Positions 34,732 to 43,941 are shown, counted from the stretch's first letter. The stretch: DNA of 64,000 bases from Frankiaceae bacterium (GCA_030840645.1 JAVEEC010000026.1:1-64000), one strand, 5' to 3'. The notes: generated by a model not told the origin, from the letters alone. Made by a program: numbers and translations.

Positions 34732-37137
34732 ATGTCTCGACGATCTCGACCTCGTGGCGGCCCGGTGAGCCGGCGTGGCGGGCGCTGGCTCGGTCCGGTG
34801 ATGCTGATCGCGCCGCTGCTCACGGGAGTCGCGGTCGGCACGTCGGCGACCGCGGCGCCGGCGACCGGGAAGTGGCGGCTGGAGGTTCCTGCGCCGCCGA
34901 CCCCGCGCCGGGACCCGGCGATGGTCTACGACCCCGCCGCCCACCACATCGTGCTCTTCGGCGGGGACGGCGGCGGCGGCAACTACCTCAACGACACCTG
35001 GGTGTGGAACGGCCACGCGTGGACCGAGATGAAGGTTCCCGGCCCGCCGATCCGCACCAGAGCGGCCATGGTCTACGACGCCGCGCGGCGCCAAGTGCTG
35101 CTGTTCGGCGGGCAGACGAAGACCGGCGCGCTGGACGACACGTGGACGTGGGACGGCAAGCGCTGGCGGGCTGCGGACACGTCGGCGAAGCCGCCCGCGC
35201 GCTACGGCGCGGGGATGGTCTACGACGCGGCCAGCCGCAAGGTGCTGCTCTTCGGCGGCACCGACACGTCCGACACCTGGATCTGGGACGGCAGCTCGAT
35301 CGAGACGCCCCGTTGGACGCAGGCGGCGGTCGACCCGCAGCACGCGGCCGACCCGGCTCCGGCGGCGCGGGACGATCCCGGGCTCGTCTACGACGCCGCC
35401 CGCGGCCGCGTCCTGCTGTTCGGCGGCACGGGCACGAACGGCGGGGCCACGCTCGACGCCACGACCTGGGCGTGGACGCCGGCCACCGGGACATGGCGGG
35501 CAGCGGCCACCACCGGCCCGTCGGCGCGGCGGGGCGCCGGCCTGGTCTACGACCCGGCGAGCCGGCAGGTCGTTCTGGTGGGCGGGCGGGACGGCACCGC
35601 GGCGTCCGGCGAGACGTGGACCTGGAACGGCGCCAGGTGGACGAAGGAGAAGAGCGGTCCGGGAGCGAGGTACAACCCGGGGCTCGTGGCCGACGCGGCC
35701 TGTCGCTGCGTACTGCTCCTCGGCGGGCAGGTCGGGGCCGGTTCGCCGGTCTCGGACAGCTGGCGCTGGAACGGGTCGTCCTGGGCCGCGGTGGCCCCGC
35801 ATCCGGTCTCGCGCTGGTACGCGATGGGGATGGCCTACGACCCGGGGAATCGGCAGGTAGTGGCCTTCGGCGGTTTCGGCGAGGCCAACGGCGTCCAGCT
35901 CGTAGGCGAGACCTGGGTCTGGCAGGGCGGTGGCTGGACGCAGGGGACGAGCAACGGCCCGCCGCGCACCCATCCGTGGACGACCGTGTACGACGCCGCG
36001 CGCGGACAGGTCGTCGTGTTCCGGCAGTACTCCGGCAGCTACGGCGCGACCTGGGTCTGGAGCGGCAGGCGGTGGTCGTACGTCAGCGCCGTTGCTCCGC
36101 CGGACGCGACCGTCTCGACGGCGCCCGTCTACGCCTACCATGCGGCCGCGCGCCAGATCGTGGCGTTCTACGGCCCGGCTCCGTACTTCGGTGCCGGCAA
36201 ACCGGGCAGGACGATGATCTGGAACGGGCGGCAGTGGCTGTTGGCGAGCGGACCCCAGCCGATGGCGAGGGACAACGCCGCGATGGTGTACGACGCCGCC
36301 TCGCGTCAGGTCGTGCTCTTCGGCGGCAGTGGCTGCCCGAGGACCGGCGTCCTGGGGAGCGGGCAGGGGCCTGACCTCTATAACGGCAACGGCTACTGCT
36401 CCGACACCTGGACATGGAACGGTTCCCGGTGGTCGCGGGTATCCGGGTTGATGCCCCCCGCCCGAGCCCTTCCCGTCATGGTCTACGACGGCGCGCACAG
36501 CAAGGTCGTGCTGTTCTCGGGGATCGGCGAGTACACGGTCGAAGGCACCGGGATCGCGGCGGATGCCGGGGGCTTCGGTGACGCGACGCTCCAGGTCGGC
36601 CTGGCCGACACCTGGTTGTGGGACGGCCAGCGGTGGTCGGAGGCGAGACCCAAGCACGTGCCGACGGCACGGAGGTTGGCGAGCGGCGTGTACGACGCGG
36701 CCGCGAAGGTCGTCGTCATGTTCGGCGGCGTCGGCGATCTCGGAGTCGCCGGGTCCGGCACGCGAGCCCCGCAGGGGGACACCACCGAGAACCTCGGCGA
36801 CACGTGGCTGTGGAACGGGTCGGACTGGGTCGACGCGACGCCCAAGACCGGACCGGGCCCGCGTTTCGGACACTATCTCGTGTACGACGATGCCAACCGC
36901 CGGGCGTTCCTTGCCGGCGGCTCCTGTACGGTCCCGTCAACCGTTGCAGGCCTCGGCGCGGGTCCCAGCTTCGGCGAGACGGACGCGCCGTGCGCGGACA
37001 ACTGGACGTCGGCCGCGCGACGTTGGACCAAGCAACCGGGTGTCAGCCCGGACAGCGTCCCGCCGCCGGTCTATGACGCGGCGATCCGCCGCGTCGTGAT
37101 GCTGAACGACCGAGGTCTCTGGACCTGGGGGACCTAG
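34732..37137 (+). CDS. Set B secreted 14-repeat kelch-like protein
   Basis: 801 residues from ATG 34732, favoured by AAGGTGG upstream; an ATG at 34663, two bases after the ATPase stop, would add 23. A basic n-region and hydrophobic core (LGPVMLIAPLLTGVAVG) ending ATAAPA form a signal peptide. Fourteen kelch-like repeats follow, of the form MVYDAASRQVVLFGG, loop, DTWTWNGSRW. Some loops are long (for example repeat 11) and two repeats are degenerate (8 and 9). The final repeat ends LWTWGT without its last strand, while the mature N-terminus supplies KWRLEV, consistent with ring closure. Same repeat count as set A. No membrane anchor. Gene order here is kelch then BNR, the reverse of set A. Confidence 0.88.
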   Translation: MSRRSRPRGGPVSRRGGRWLGPVMLIAPLLTGVAVGTSATAAPATGKWRLEVPAPPTPRRDPAMVYDPAAHHIVLFGGDGGGGNYLNDTWVWNGHAWTEMKVPGPPIRTRAAMVYDAARRQVLLFGGQTKTGALDDTWTWDGKRWRAADTSAKPPARYGAGMVYDAASRKVLLFGGTDTSDTWIWDGSSIETPRWTQAAVDPQHAADPAPAARDDPGLVYDAARGRVLLFGGTGTNGGATLDATTWAWTPATGTWRAAATTGPSARRGAGLVYDPASRQVVLVGGRDGTAASGETWTWNGARWTKEKSGPGARYNPGLVADAACRCVLLLGGQVGAGSPVSDSWRWNGSSWAAVAPHPVSRWYAMGMAYDPGNRQVVAFGGFGEANGVQLVGETWVWQGGGWTQGTSNGPPRTHPWTTVYDAARGQVVVFRQYSGSYGATWVWSGRRWSYVSAVAPPDATVSTAPVYAYHAAARQIVAFYGPAPYFGAGKPGRTMIWNGRQWLLASGPQPMARDNAAMVYDAASRQVVLFGGSGCPRTGVLGSGQGPDLYNGNGYCSDTWTWNGSRWSRVSGLMPPARALPVMVYDGAHSKVVLFSGIGEYTVEGTGIAADAGGFGDATLQVGLADTWLWDGQRWSEARPKHVPTARRLASGVYDAAAKVVVMFGGVGDLGVAGSGTRAPQGDTTENLGDTWLWNGSDWVDATPKTGPGPRFGHYLVYDDANRRAFLAGGSCTVPSTVAGLGAGPSFGETDAPCADNWTSAARRWTKQPGVSPDSVPPPVYDAAIRRVVMLNDRGLWTWGT

Positions 37138-37139
37138 TG

Positions 37140-39824
37140 ATGCGCCTGTGCTTCTCGCGCGCTCGGCTCGTGCGCGCCTGCGCCGGTGGGCTCGTTCTCG
37201 GCCTCGCCGTGATCGTTCCCGAAGCCGGCGCCGCGCGCGCCGATCGGCAGGTGGGGCACGTCTCCGGAGACGCCTGCGTGCGGGCTCTCGGCACACCGAA
37301 CACGTGGCATGCGGTCCGCGGGCCGGGGACTGACGGGACGGGGACTGTCGAGCAGCTGGACGGCGACCCCTGCGCGATGGTGGCGGGCGGCTCCGCCGGG
37401 CGGCACTGGCAGTCGGGCGACGGCGGGCAGACGTGGCAGGACGCTGACGGCTCGACCCCGACGTCGCGGATCGTCACCGAAGGGCTGCAGGTGCGGCTCG
37501 GCGAGCGCTGGGTGGGGCCGGTGCTGGCCTCCGGTACGGACCCCGATCCCGGGGAGGGCTTGCCGCAGGTGTCGTCGAGTGCCGACGCCGGCCGCTCGTT
37601 CGACGCGGCCGATCTGGTCGTCCAGGGCGAGACCACGGTGGCGCTGCGCGGCACCGTCACCTCCGCCGCCGCGGGCATCCACTACCTCGGCGGCTCCCCA
37701 CGGAACTACGTCTACGCAGTCGTCGGCGCGCAACTGCTGCGCAGCACCGACGGCGGCCGCACCTTCACTCGGCCCGGGCCTGCTCTGCCGGGGGTCGGCG
37801 CGCTGTCATCTCCCCTCCCCGCGCCCGTCCCGAGCGTGGTCGCCGTCAGCCCGACGGGTCAGGACGAGGTCTGGGTCAACAGCGTCCGCGCGACGGGCGC
37901 GGGAGGCGCCTGGATGTCCTATGACGGCGGGGCCGGCTTCACCCGCATGTGCTGCGACGACGCGACCGTCGAGGTCAACGACATCGCCATCGGCCCAGAC
38001 CCGCAGGGCAACGTCATTGTCGTGCTCGCGACCAACAAGGGGCTGCTGCGCAGCAACGATGACGGGCGGTCGTGGACCGGCATCGCCCCGGCGCCGGCAA
38101 CCGGCGTCCGCATGGCACCCGACAACCCGTCCGCTCTGGTCGTGCAGACCCCGGACGGTGTTCAGGTCTCGACGGGACCGGACGTACGGTTCCGCAGCCT
38201 GCGCGGGCTGCCGGCGGGCTGTTCTCCGACGCGCCTTCGTCGCGGGGGAACGCTGCCGCCGGCCTATCTGGTGGACTGTCAGGCGACCGGTGTGACGTAC
38301 CGGCTCGTCCTCACGGAGTACGCGGGAAAGGGCGACACCAAGCAGGACGAGCCGGCCCCGCCACCGCTGGTCGAGACGGACCCGTTCACCGCGCCGCGGC
38401 CGATGCCGACTCTCGCGACGTGGCGGCTGCCTCAGTGGCGGTCGGAGAGCGCGGCGGTCGCGTTCGACGGCACCCGCATCTATTACGACACCGTCGGGGG
38501 CGGGATCGCGCGGATCGACGCCCGCAGCGGCCGCTACCTGGGCATGTTCCACACGCGCACGGACGTCGACTCCCTGACGTTCGACCTGCTCCACAACGAC
38601 CTGCTCGTGAGCGCCAAGGACGGCACGCTCGTCGCGATCGACGCGACGACGGCCACGCCGCGACACGCGGGTGGGTGGGCCTACCACGTACCCAGCTACG
38701 ACGCTTCCGTCCCTGGGTTGTCCTGGGTCGAGGAGTACACGTCGACGCTCAGACGCCGGCCCACCGCGGGCAACGAACCCGGAGCCGTGATCTGCTACGG
38801 CACGTTCGGGAGCGGTGGCGGCGGCACCTCGACCTACGTCGCGGCCGGTGACGGCGGCGGGTACGTGCAGATGGAGGACGACGCCACCGTCAAGCGCATC
38901 AACGCCGAGTGCCAGGTCGTGAGCGTCTACATCCATCGCGGCTACGCCGAGAGCGACGACGAGAACGACGCGATGGCCTGCGACACCCAGACGTTCTTCC
39001 CGCAGGCCGCCATCTGGATCCGCGACTCGCAGCCGGGGACGGTCAGCGCGTACGGCGTTCCGTCCGGCTACTGCCCGATGCCGAGCCAGTTGGCGCTGAG
39101 CGCCCCCGCCGCGGTCGCGCAGGGGACGTCGCTGTCCCTCTGCGCGCGGCTCACCAACGCCACCACCAAGGCGCCCGCCGCCCAGCGCCCGATCACGCTG
39201 ACGGTCGCCGGCGCGGTGCTCGGCCACCTCGTCACCGACGGATCGGGGTCGGCGTGCTTCCCCTGGACGGCGCCGGTCGGGCGCCCGACGGTTGTTGCGC
39301 TGGCCGCGTCGTTCGCGGGAGACGCGGCGCTCTACGCCTCGTCGGCGCGTGGCGCGATCAGCGTTCTTCCGTTGCCGGACGTGACGCCGCCGGAGCCGGT
39401 ACCGCCGAAGTTCGTGGCTGTCCTGCCGCCACCGCCACCGCCCGCAGTGGAGCTCCCGCCGGTACAGGCACCGAACGTCAACCCGGGTGCCGCGCCGGGC
39501 CACGCGCCCGCTGTCAACGCGGGGCAGGTCCCGCAGGCACAGGCGCAGCCGTTGACGGCTCCCGTCGCCGTGGCGCAGCGGCAGGCGCAGCCGCAGCTCG
39601 CGCTGGCGCGGGTGACCCTCGACCTCGACACCGGCAACGCGATGGTCCTGGCGCGCGCGAGCGACAACCGGTCGCTGCCGGTGGACCCGAGGCCGACGGC
39701 CGCTCTCCTAGGGATGGGCTGTGCCGTGACGGCGGCGGTCGCGACGAGTCTGGCCCGGGCGCAGGGGCGATCGGGACGGCAGCGACCGTCGCGGTCGTCG
39801 CGGTCCAGCGGTTATGGTTCGTGA
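37140..39824 (+). CDS. Set B surface BNR-propeller protein with Pro-rich stalk and C-terminal membrane anchor
   Basis: 894 residues from ATG 37140, with GGGGGA eight bases upstream (a GTG at 37137 overlaps the kelch stop). Signal peptide (LVRACAGGLVLGLAVIVPEAGA). Propeller with Asp-boxes (SGDGGQTW, STDGGRTF, SNDDGRSW), then a region reading ARIDARSGRYLGMFHTR that resembles a second propeller. An Ig-like beta domain follows (about 645-740, LALSAPAAVAQGTSLSLC). Then come a proline-rich stalk (PPEPVPPK, PPPPPPAVELPP), a Gln/Ala-rich stretch, one hydrophobic helix (AALLGMGCAVTAAVA) and a basic Ser/Arg tail. The overall plan matches the set A protein, though the Ig-like domain seems specific to B. 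Surface-displayed; ligand unknown. Confidence 0.85.
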   Translation: MRLCFSRARLVRACAGGLVLGLAVIVPEAGAARADRQVGHVSGDACVRALGTPNTWHAVRGPGTDGTGTVEQLDGDPCAMVAGGSAGRHWQSGDGGQTWQDADGSTPTSRIVTEGLQVRLGERWVGPVLASGTDPDPGEGLPQVSSSADAGRSFDAADLVVQGETTVALRGTVTSAAAGIHYLGGSPRNYVYAVVGAQLLRSTDGGRTFTRPGPALPGVGALSSPLPAPVPSVVAVSPTGQDEVWVNSVRATGAGGAWMSYDGGAGFTRMCCDDATVEVNDIAIGPDPQGNVIVVLATNKGLLRSNDDGRSWTGIAPAPATGVRMAPDNPSALVVQTPDGVQVSTGPDVRFRSLRGLPAGCSPTRLRRGGTLPPAYLVDCQATGVTYRLVLTEYAGKGDTKQDEPAPPPLVETDPFTAPRPMPTLATWRLPQWRSESAAVAFDGTRIYYDTVGGGIARIDARSGRYLGMFHTRTDVDSLTFDLLHNDLLVSAKDGTLVAIDATTATPRHAGGWAYHVPSYDASVPGLSWVEEYTSTLRRRPTAGNEPGAVICYGTFGSGGGGTSTYVAAGDGGGYVQMEDDATVKRINAECQVVSVYIHRGYAESDDENDAMACDTQTFFPQAAIWIRDSQPGTVSAYGVPSGYCPMPSQLALSAPAAVAQGTSLSLCARLTNATTKAPAAQRPITLTVAGAVLGHLVTDGSGSACFPWTAPVGRPTVVALAASFAGDAALYASSARGAISVLPLPDVTPPEPVPPKFVAVLPPPPPPAVELPPVQAPNVNPGAAPGHAPAVNAGQVPQAQAQPLTAPVAVAQRQAQPQLALARVTLDLDTGNAMVLARASDNRSLPVDPRPTAALLGMGCAVTAAVATSLARAQGRSGRQRPSRSSRSSGYGS

Positions 39825-39863
39825 CCACGACAGTCCGACTCGAAGGGGTGGGAGAGCGGCTGG

Positions 39864-41486
39864 ATGCGTACCGCCGTGGTGCTCGGGAGCGACCTGCCGG
39901 CTGCACGCCGAGAGCGGTCGGTGTCGCGCGCCGCACCACGGCCGGTGAGCGCCCCCACGGGTGACGGCCGAGCCGCAGAGTCCTTCCCACCACTGACCAC
40001 CGTCCGCCGGTGGCTGCGGCTGCTCGGCGAGCCGGACCGCGTCGTCGACACCGAGCTGGTCGAGCTGCTGCGACTGACGGGGCGGCTGCCCGTCGGCGCG
40101 TCGCGCCTCGAGGTCGGCCGGGCCGGCGTCGCGCTCTTGGTCGAGGTGATCGAACGCCGGAACCCGGCGGCGACCTCGAACTGGCGAGACAAGATGCCTT
40201 ACGAGGTCCTCCGCGCGCGGTTCGTGGAAGGCGTGACGGGCCGCACGGCCGCGACACAGCTCGGCATCTCCACGCGGCAGCTGACGCGCGAGGTGGCTCG
40301 AGCCGTCGAGCTGGTGCAGGCCGAGTTGCAGTCGGCGCTGGCCGAGCTGTCCAGCGCCGAGGACGCGGCCGCCGCGGAACAGTCCGAGCAGTCGCGGTAC
40401 CGCTTCGAGCCCATCCCGGCGATCGCGAGCTTCGTACCGCGACGAGGACTGACGCGGGTCCTGAACGACGCGTTGCGAGAGCACAACGTCGTTCACGTCC
40501 ACGGGCCCGCCGGCATCGGGAAGACGTCGCTGCTCGCCGACCTCGCTGCCAACTGGGTGTCCGCGCAGCCGGTGCTCTGGTACCACATCCGCGCCGGCGT
40601 CAACGACACGCTGGCGGCATTCCTGTTCGAGCTCGCCGAGCACCTGCGCATGGTGGGCCGGCCGCATCTCGCCGAGGTGACCGCCGCGTCGTTGCCCCGG
40701 ATCGACGTCTCCGTCGTGGGGCGGGTGGCGGTGTCGGAGCTGGCGGAGCACGCCGGGGTGCTCGTGCTCGACGACTATCACCTGGCCGAAGCGGACCCGG
40801 CGATCGGGCGGTTCCTCGATGACCTGACGACGCGGCTGCCGCACCTGCGTGTCGTCACGGTGGGGCGTCACGATGCACCGCTGCTGGCTCGCGCGCAGCC
40901 GGTCGAGATGCTGCCGCTGACCCTCGCGGAGACGGCGCAGATCCTGGACGTGCTGGCCGGCATCGACGACGCGACGCTCGCGGCGCAGACGCACGAGTGG
41001 ACGGGCGGCATCGCGCAACTGGTGGCGCTCGCCGCGCCGTGGCTGACGACCGCGAGCCCGGAGGAGATCACCGGCGGCCTCGTCGCGCTCAGCGCGCACG
41101 ACAGCGTGCAGGCGTTCCTGCTGGACTGGTTGACGGGGCTGATGGACAGCTACGACCGCGACGTGCTCGAGGCCGCGAGCGTCTTCCACTACCCCTTCAC
41201 CGACGGCGCGCTAGCCGCGCTGACCGATCGTTCGCTCGCGCAGATCAGTGACGTGTGCCGGCGCTTGGTGCGCTACCACATCGCGTCGCGCGGCCGTTCG
41301 GACGACGTCGCGTTCGTGCACACGAGCATCGGCGACTACATCTACGAGCGGCTCTCGGCCGAGCGCCGGCGCGAGCTGCACAGCCGGGCCGCCGCCTGGT
41401 ACCGGATGAACGGCAACGAGCGAGAGGCGGCGTACCACGCGGAGCGCGCCGGCACCGCGACGAAGCCGCGACGCCGTAAGGCATAG
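39864..41486 (+). CDS. HTH-STAND ATPase regulator 2 of the duplicated FtsH/Cdc48 locus
   Basis: 540 residues from ATG 39864, with GGGAG about nine bases upstream. Paralogue of the protein at 28633-30105. An N-terminal helical region holds a helix-turn-helix-like segment (AATQLGISTRQLTREVARAV). The ATPase has Walker A GPAGIGKT (214-221) and Walker B VLVLDDYHLAE (299-309), followed by a winged-helix/arm region ending in DYIYERLSAERRRELHSRAAAWY. The C-terminus is Lys/Arg-rich. It starts 39 nt after the set B BNR gene and probably belongs to the same transcript, so the set would encode its own regulator. A signal-activated DNA-binding switch is the likely role. The ligand cannot be told. Confidence 0.78.
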   Translation: MRTAVVLGSDLPAARRERSVSRAAPRPVSAPTGDGRAAESFPPLTTVRRWLRLLGEPDRVVDTELVELLRLTGRLPVGASRLEVGRAGVALLVEVIERRNPAATSNWRDKMPYEVLRARFVEGVTGRTAATQLGISTRQLTREVARAVELVQAELQSALAELSSAEDAAAAEQSEQSRYRFEPIPAIASFVPRRGLTRVLNDALREHNVVHVHGPAGIGKTSLLADLAANWVSAQPVLWYHIRAGVNDTLAAFLFELAEHLRMVGRPHLAEVTAASLPRIDVSVVGRVAVSELAEHAGVLVLDDYHLAEADPAIGRFLDDLTTRLPHLRVVTVGRHDAPLLARAQPVEMLPLTLAETAQILDVLAGIDDATLAAQTHEWTGGIAQLVALAAPWLTTASPEEITGGLVALSAHDSVQAFLLDWLTGLMDSYDRDVLEAASVFHYPFTDGALAALTDRSLAQISDVCRRLVRYHIASRGRSDDVAFVHTSIGDYIYERLSAERRRELHSRAAAWYRMNGNEREAAYHAERAGTATKPRRRKA

Positions 41487-41507
41487 GGCGCGACCGCCCT
41501 TGCGCCC
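41486..41507 (+). terminator. Weak hairpin after set B
   Basis: GGGCGC and GCGCCC arms (41486-41491, 41502-41507) immediately after the regulator stop, with a 10-base loop and no T-run. It may act as a terminator at the end of the operon. Confidence 0.3.
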
Positions 41508-41568
41508 GGGTGGGTTGGCCTCTACCTTTGCCCGACTTACCGGGCAGGTAACGCATTTTGGAGGCGTC

Positions 41569-42369
41569 GTGCGAGGTCAATGGCGAGGGTTCGTGGCGGT
41601 CCTGACGGTCGCCGTTGCGATGGCGGTGACGCCGGCCACGCCGGCTGTGGCGGACCCGGTGGACACCGTGACGTTGACCGGATCGGGCAACGTCCAAGGC
41701 AGGATCAAGGCGCTCGGCGACATCCCGTTCGACCTGGCCCACGCATCGGTGACGATGTCGGGGACCTACCTCATGCTCGCCGTGACCAACCGGTCCGGGG
41801 ACGTGACCGCCGCGATGTACGACCTCCCGGGATGGTTGCTGCGCGCGCGCGGCAGCATGAAATTCCCGGAGCACCTGAGCCCGGTCTTGAACCGGATCCA
41901 GGTCGTGACCGACGGCACGTTCACCATCGCGGTCCCCGCGGCCGGCTACGGCTCGTCGCCGACCTTCACGCTCACCACCCCTGTCGTCGGTACGGTCGGA
42001 GTCCGGCGTGATCTCCCCCTCGCCATGCCCCACGCCACTGCGGACGCCGTAGCCTTCCAGCGCGACACCAACTCGCTGACGCTCGCGTCGACGTATGTGG
42101 TCCGCGACGCGTCCCCGGCCAACGTCGGCACCTCGCAGCTGTGCACCCGGCTCGTCGGCCTGCCGAACCCGGTCCTGAGGGACTGCATCTCGAGCAGCGG
42201 CAACAACCAGGAGATCCAGGCGGGGGAGCCAATCCTCTACACCAGCGCCACCTGGCCTAGCAGCGACTGGCCGAGCGGAACGGCCGTCACGGACGTCGAG
42301 TTCGCGCGGGTGCCGACGATCCTGCGCGGCGAGTTCGCCGTAATGAACCTCCCGCTGGCGGCCGCGTAG
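41569..42369 (+). CDS. Secreted protein of unknown family
   Basis: 266 residues from GTG 41569, chosen because TTTGGAGG sits just upstream. Signal peptide WRGFVAVLTVAVAMAVTPATPAVA, then a mature beta-rich domain (VDTVTLTGSGNVQGRIKALG) with only two cysteines near the C-terminus (QLCTRL, LRDCIS), likely a disulfide. No membrane anchor or recognisable catalytic motif. The 5' region holds TTACC and GGTAA arms separated by five bases (41539-41553), a possible operator. It stands alone and converges with the next gene, with 19 bases between their stops. I cannot assign a function. Confidence 0.78.
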   Translation: MRGQWRGFVAVLTVAVAMAVTPATPAVADPVDTVTLTGSGNVQGRIKALGDIPFDLAHASVTMSGTYLMLAVTNRSGDVTAAMYDLPGWLLRARGSMKFPEHLSPVLNRIQVVTDGTFTIAVPAAGYGSSPTFTLTTPVVGTVGVRRDLPLAMPHATADAVAFQRDTNSLTLASTYVVRDASPANVGTSQLCTRLVGLPNPVLRDCISSSGNNQEIQAGEPILYTSATWPSSDWPSGTAVTDVEFARVPTILRGEFAVMNLPLAAA

Positions 42370-42388
42370 CAGCCACCGCACGAAGGGG

Positions 42389-42865
42389 TCAGCAGCCGGG
42401 GACGAGGTCCAGCGTCCGGTACTCCCACGGGTGGAGGCCCGAAGGGTTGAGCGTGTCGAACGCGTGCACGGTCACCGTCGCGAACTCGGTGTACGTGGTG
42501 CCGCACTGAACGCCCCGCGGCAGCGTGCCGATCTTGCGCCAGCCGGTGCTGTACCCGCCGGTGGTCCAGGTCTTGGCGTCGTCCTCGTACGGCCCCAGCG
42601 ACGTCGACGTGTGCCACGCGATGCTCCCGGGCAGCGTGGAGGAGGCACTCGCCCAGTAGTTCCACGAGTAGTGGCAGATCCGCCACCTCGGCATGCCGGG
42701 GTAGGGGGCGCACTGACCCCAGTCGTCTTGGATGCCGTACAGGCTGGCGCTGGCACACAACGTCGTGGTGCACGAGGAGTCGGCGTGGGCGGGTCCGGAT
42801 ATCACCCCGCCGGCCAGGACGGTCGCGGCCACCAGAGCACGAACACCGAGTCGTCGAACCGGCAC
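42389..42865 (-). CDS. Small secreted cysteine-containing protein
   Basis: 158 residues from GTG 42865, preceded by AAGGGGGAAG. Signal peptide (RALVAATVLAGGVISGPAHA), then a mature domain with six cysteines (SSCTTTLCAS, GQCAPY, RICHYS, VQCGTT, PGC at the C-terminus) and many aromatics (SWNYWASAS, GWRKIG). This suggests a compact disulfide-stabilised beta fold. No family recognised. The last residue is Cys, as in the propeller at 17243. Transcribed on its own, downstream of the sigma-TM gene but separated by a hairpin. Confidence 0.78.
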   Translation of the reverse strand: MPVRRLGVRALVAATVLAGGVISGPAHADSSCTTTLCASASLYGIQDDWGQCAPYPGMPRWRICHYSWNYWASASSTLPGSIAWHTSTSLGPYEDDAKTWTTGGYSTGWRKIGTLPRGVQCGTTYTEFATVTVHAFDTLNPSGLHPWEYRTLDLVPGC

Positions 42866-42955
42866 CGGCTTCCCCCTTCAGCGAGCGCCCACCCACGTTG
42901 TGGTGAGCGCGGTGAACGCGCAGCATGATGCGCCGCTGGGCAGCCGGACAAGAGG

Positions 42956-42973
42956 ATGACGGGTTCCCGTCAT
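42956..42973 (-). terminator. Perfect hairpin after the sigma-TM gene
   Basis: ATGACGGG and CCCGTCAT arms separated by two bases, starting 10 nt beyond the stop of the gene ending at 42984. The stem is symmetric and GC-rich but no T-run follows on either strand, so it may be a terminator or an operator. Confidence 0.4.
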
Positions 42974-42983
42974 GGCGCCGGTC

Positions 42984-43931
42984 TCAGCAGGCGACGGGGC
43001 TGGGGGAGCCGGTGCCGTAGACGCAGACCGGGACGTCGCCGCCGCGGTCCCTGATCTGGACGCCGTGCCCGGCGACGTCGACGGCGGCGAAGATCTCGAC
43101 CCTGCTCCCACCCGGCAGGTCGAGGTGCATGGGCTCGGGCGCGGGCGGCTTCGCCCGGCGGTGGCGCCGCGGGCCTACGGCGGCCGCCGCCGTCCGTGCC
43201 CGCGCAACGGGCCGCACCGCCGGGGTGGCGGGCCGCGCCTCGACCCGTTCCGCGGCAGGCACCGATGAGCCGGCGCCGTACACGAGGTCGCGCGATCCCG
43301 GCGACGAGACGTGGGGGGACAGCAGCAGGACGGCGAACGCCGCGAGGGTGGTGACGCCCGCGGCGGTGAGCCGGCGGGGGCGGCCGGCGCGCCACGTCGC
43401 GGCGGTGAAGGCGCACGCCCACGCGGACGCGGTCCGCAGGACGGCGACGAGCTGGCGGCGGGCGCGCATCCGCGCCATCCGCAACGACGCCGGCACGACG
43501 GACGACGCGGCATCGGCGGTCTCGACGGCGTCGCGGAGCACGCTCTGCTCGGTCGGGCGCAGCCGGCCGAGGGCGGTGCGGACCCGCGCGAGCTCGAGCC
43601 GCGCGAACGTCGTCCGCTCGACGACGTCACCGTCGTCCGCTCGCTCGGGTACGTCGCCGAGCACCTCGCTCGCGTACGCCGCCCGCCGCACCTGGTCGCG
43701 CCACACGTTGAGCGCGACGGTCCGCGCGTACGGCTCGACGTCGCGCGCCCGGTCGAGCGTCTGCCAGCTCCGGTACAGCCGCAGCGCCGTCTCCTGCAGT
43801 ACGTCCTCCCGCTCGCTCGCCGGGACGCCGTGGCGGGCGAGCGCCCCCGCGATGCGCCGCGCCGTCGCCGGCCACTGCGAGCGGAAGAACGCGTCGGCGT
43901 CGACCGCGTGCGCTGGGTCGTTGCGGGACAT
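42984..43931 (-). CDS. ECF-sigma-like protein fused to a transmembrane helix and extracellular tail
   Basis: 315 residues. Residues 14-95 look like sigma region 2 (DVLQETALRLYRSWQTLDRARDVEP, then ALNVWRDQVRR). Residues 112-160 occupy the place of region 4 but are weak (LGRLRPTEQSVLRDAV). A hydrophobic helix at about 188-206 (TAAGVTTLAAFAVLLL) is followed by a roughly 105-residue outer tail with Ala/Pro/Arg-rich linker and a short beta domain (MHLDLPGGSRVEIFAA) ending in two cysteines. A membrane-tethered sigma factor is unusual, since the anchor would normally be a separate anti-sigma protein. It is second in an operon with the secreted protein at 43942, whose promoter it may recognise. Whether it is an active sigma factor is uncertain. 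Confidence 0.72.
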   Translation of the reverse strand: MSRNDPAHAVDADAFFRSQWPATARRIAGALARHGVPASEREDVLQETALRLYRSWQTLDRARDVEPYARTVALNVWRDQVRRAAYASEVLGDVPERADDGDVVERTTFARLELARVRTALGRLRPTEQSVLRDAVETADAASSVVPASLRMARMRARRQLVAVLRTASAWACAFTAATWRAGRPRRLTAAGVTTLAAFAVLLLSPHVSSPGSRDLVYGAGSSVPAAERVEARPATPAVRPVARARTAAAAVGPRRHRRAKPPAPEPMHLDLPGGSRVEIFAAVDVAGHGVQIRDRGGDVPVCVYGTGSPSPVAC

Positions 43932-43941
43932 CCGGGCCCCC

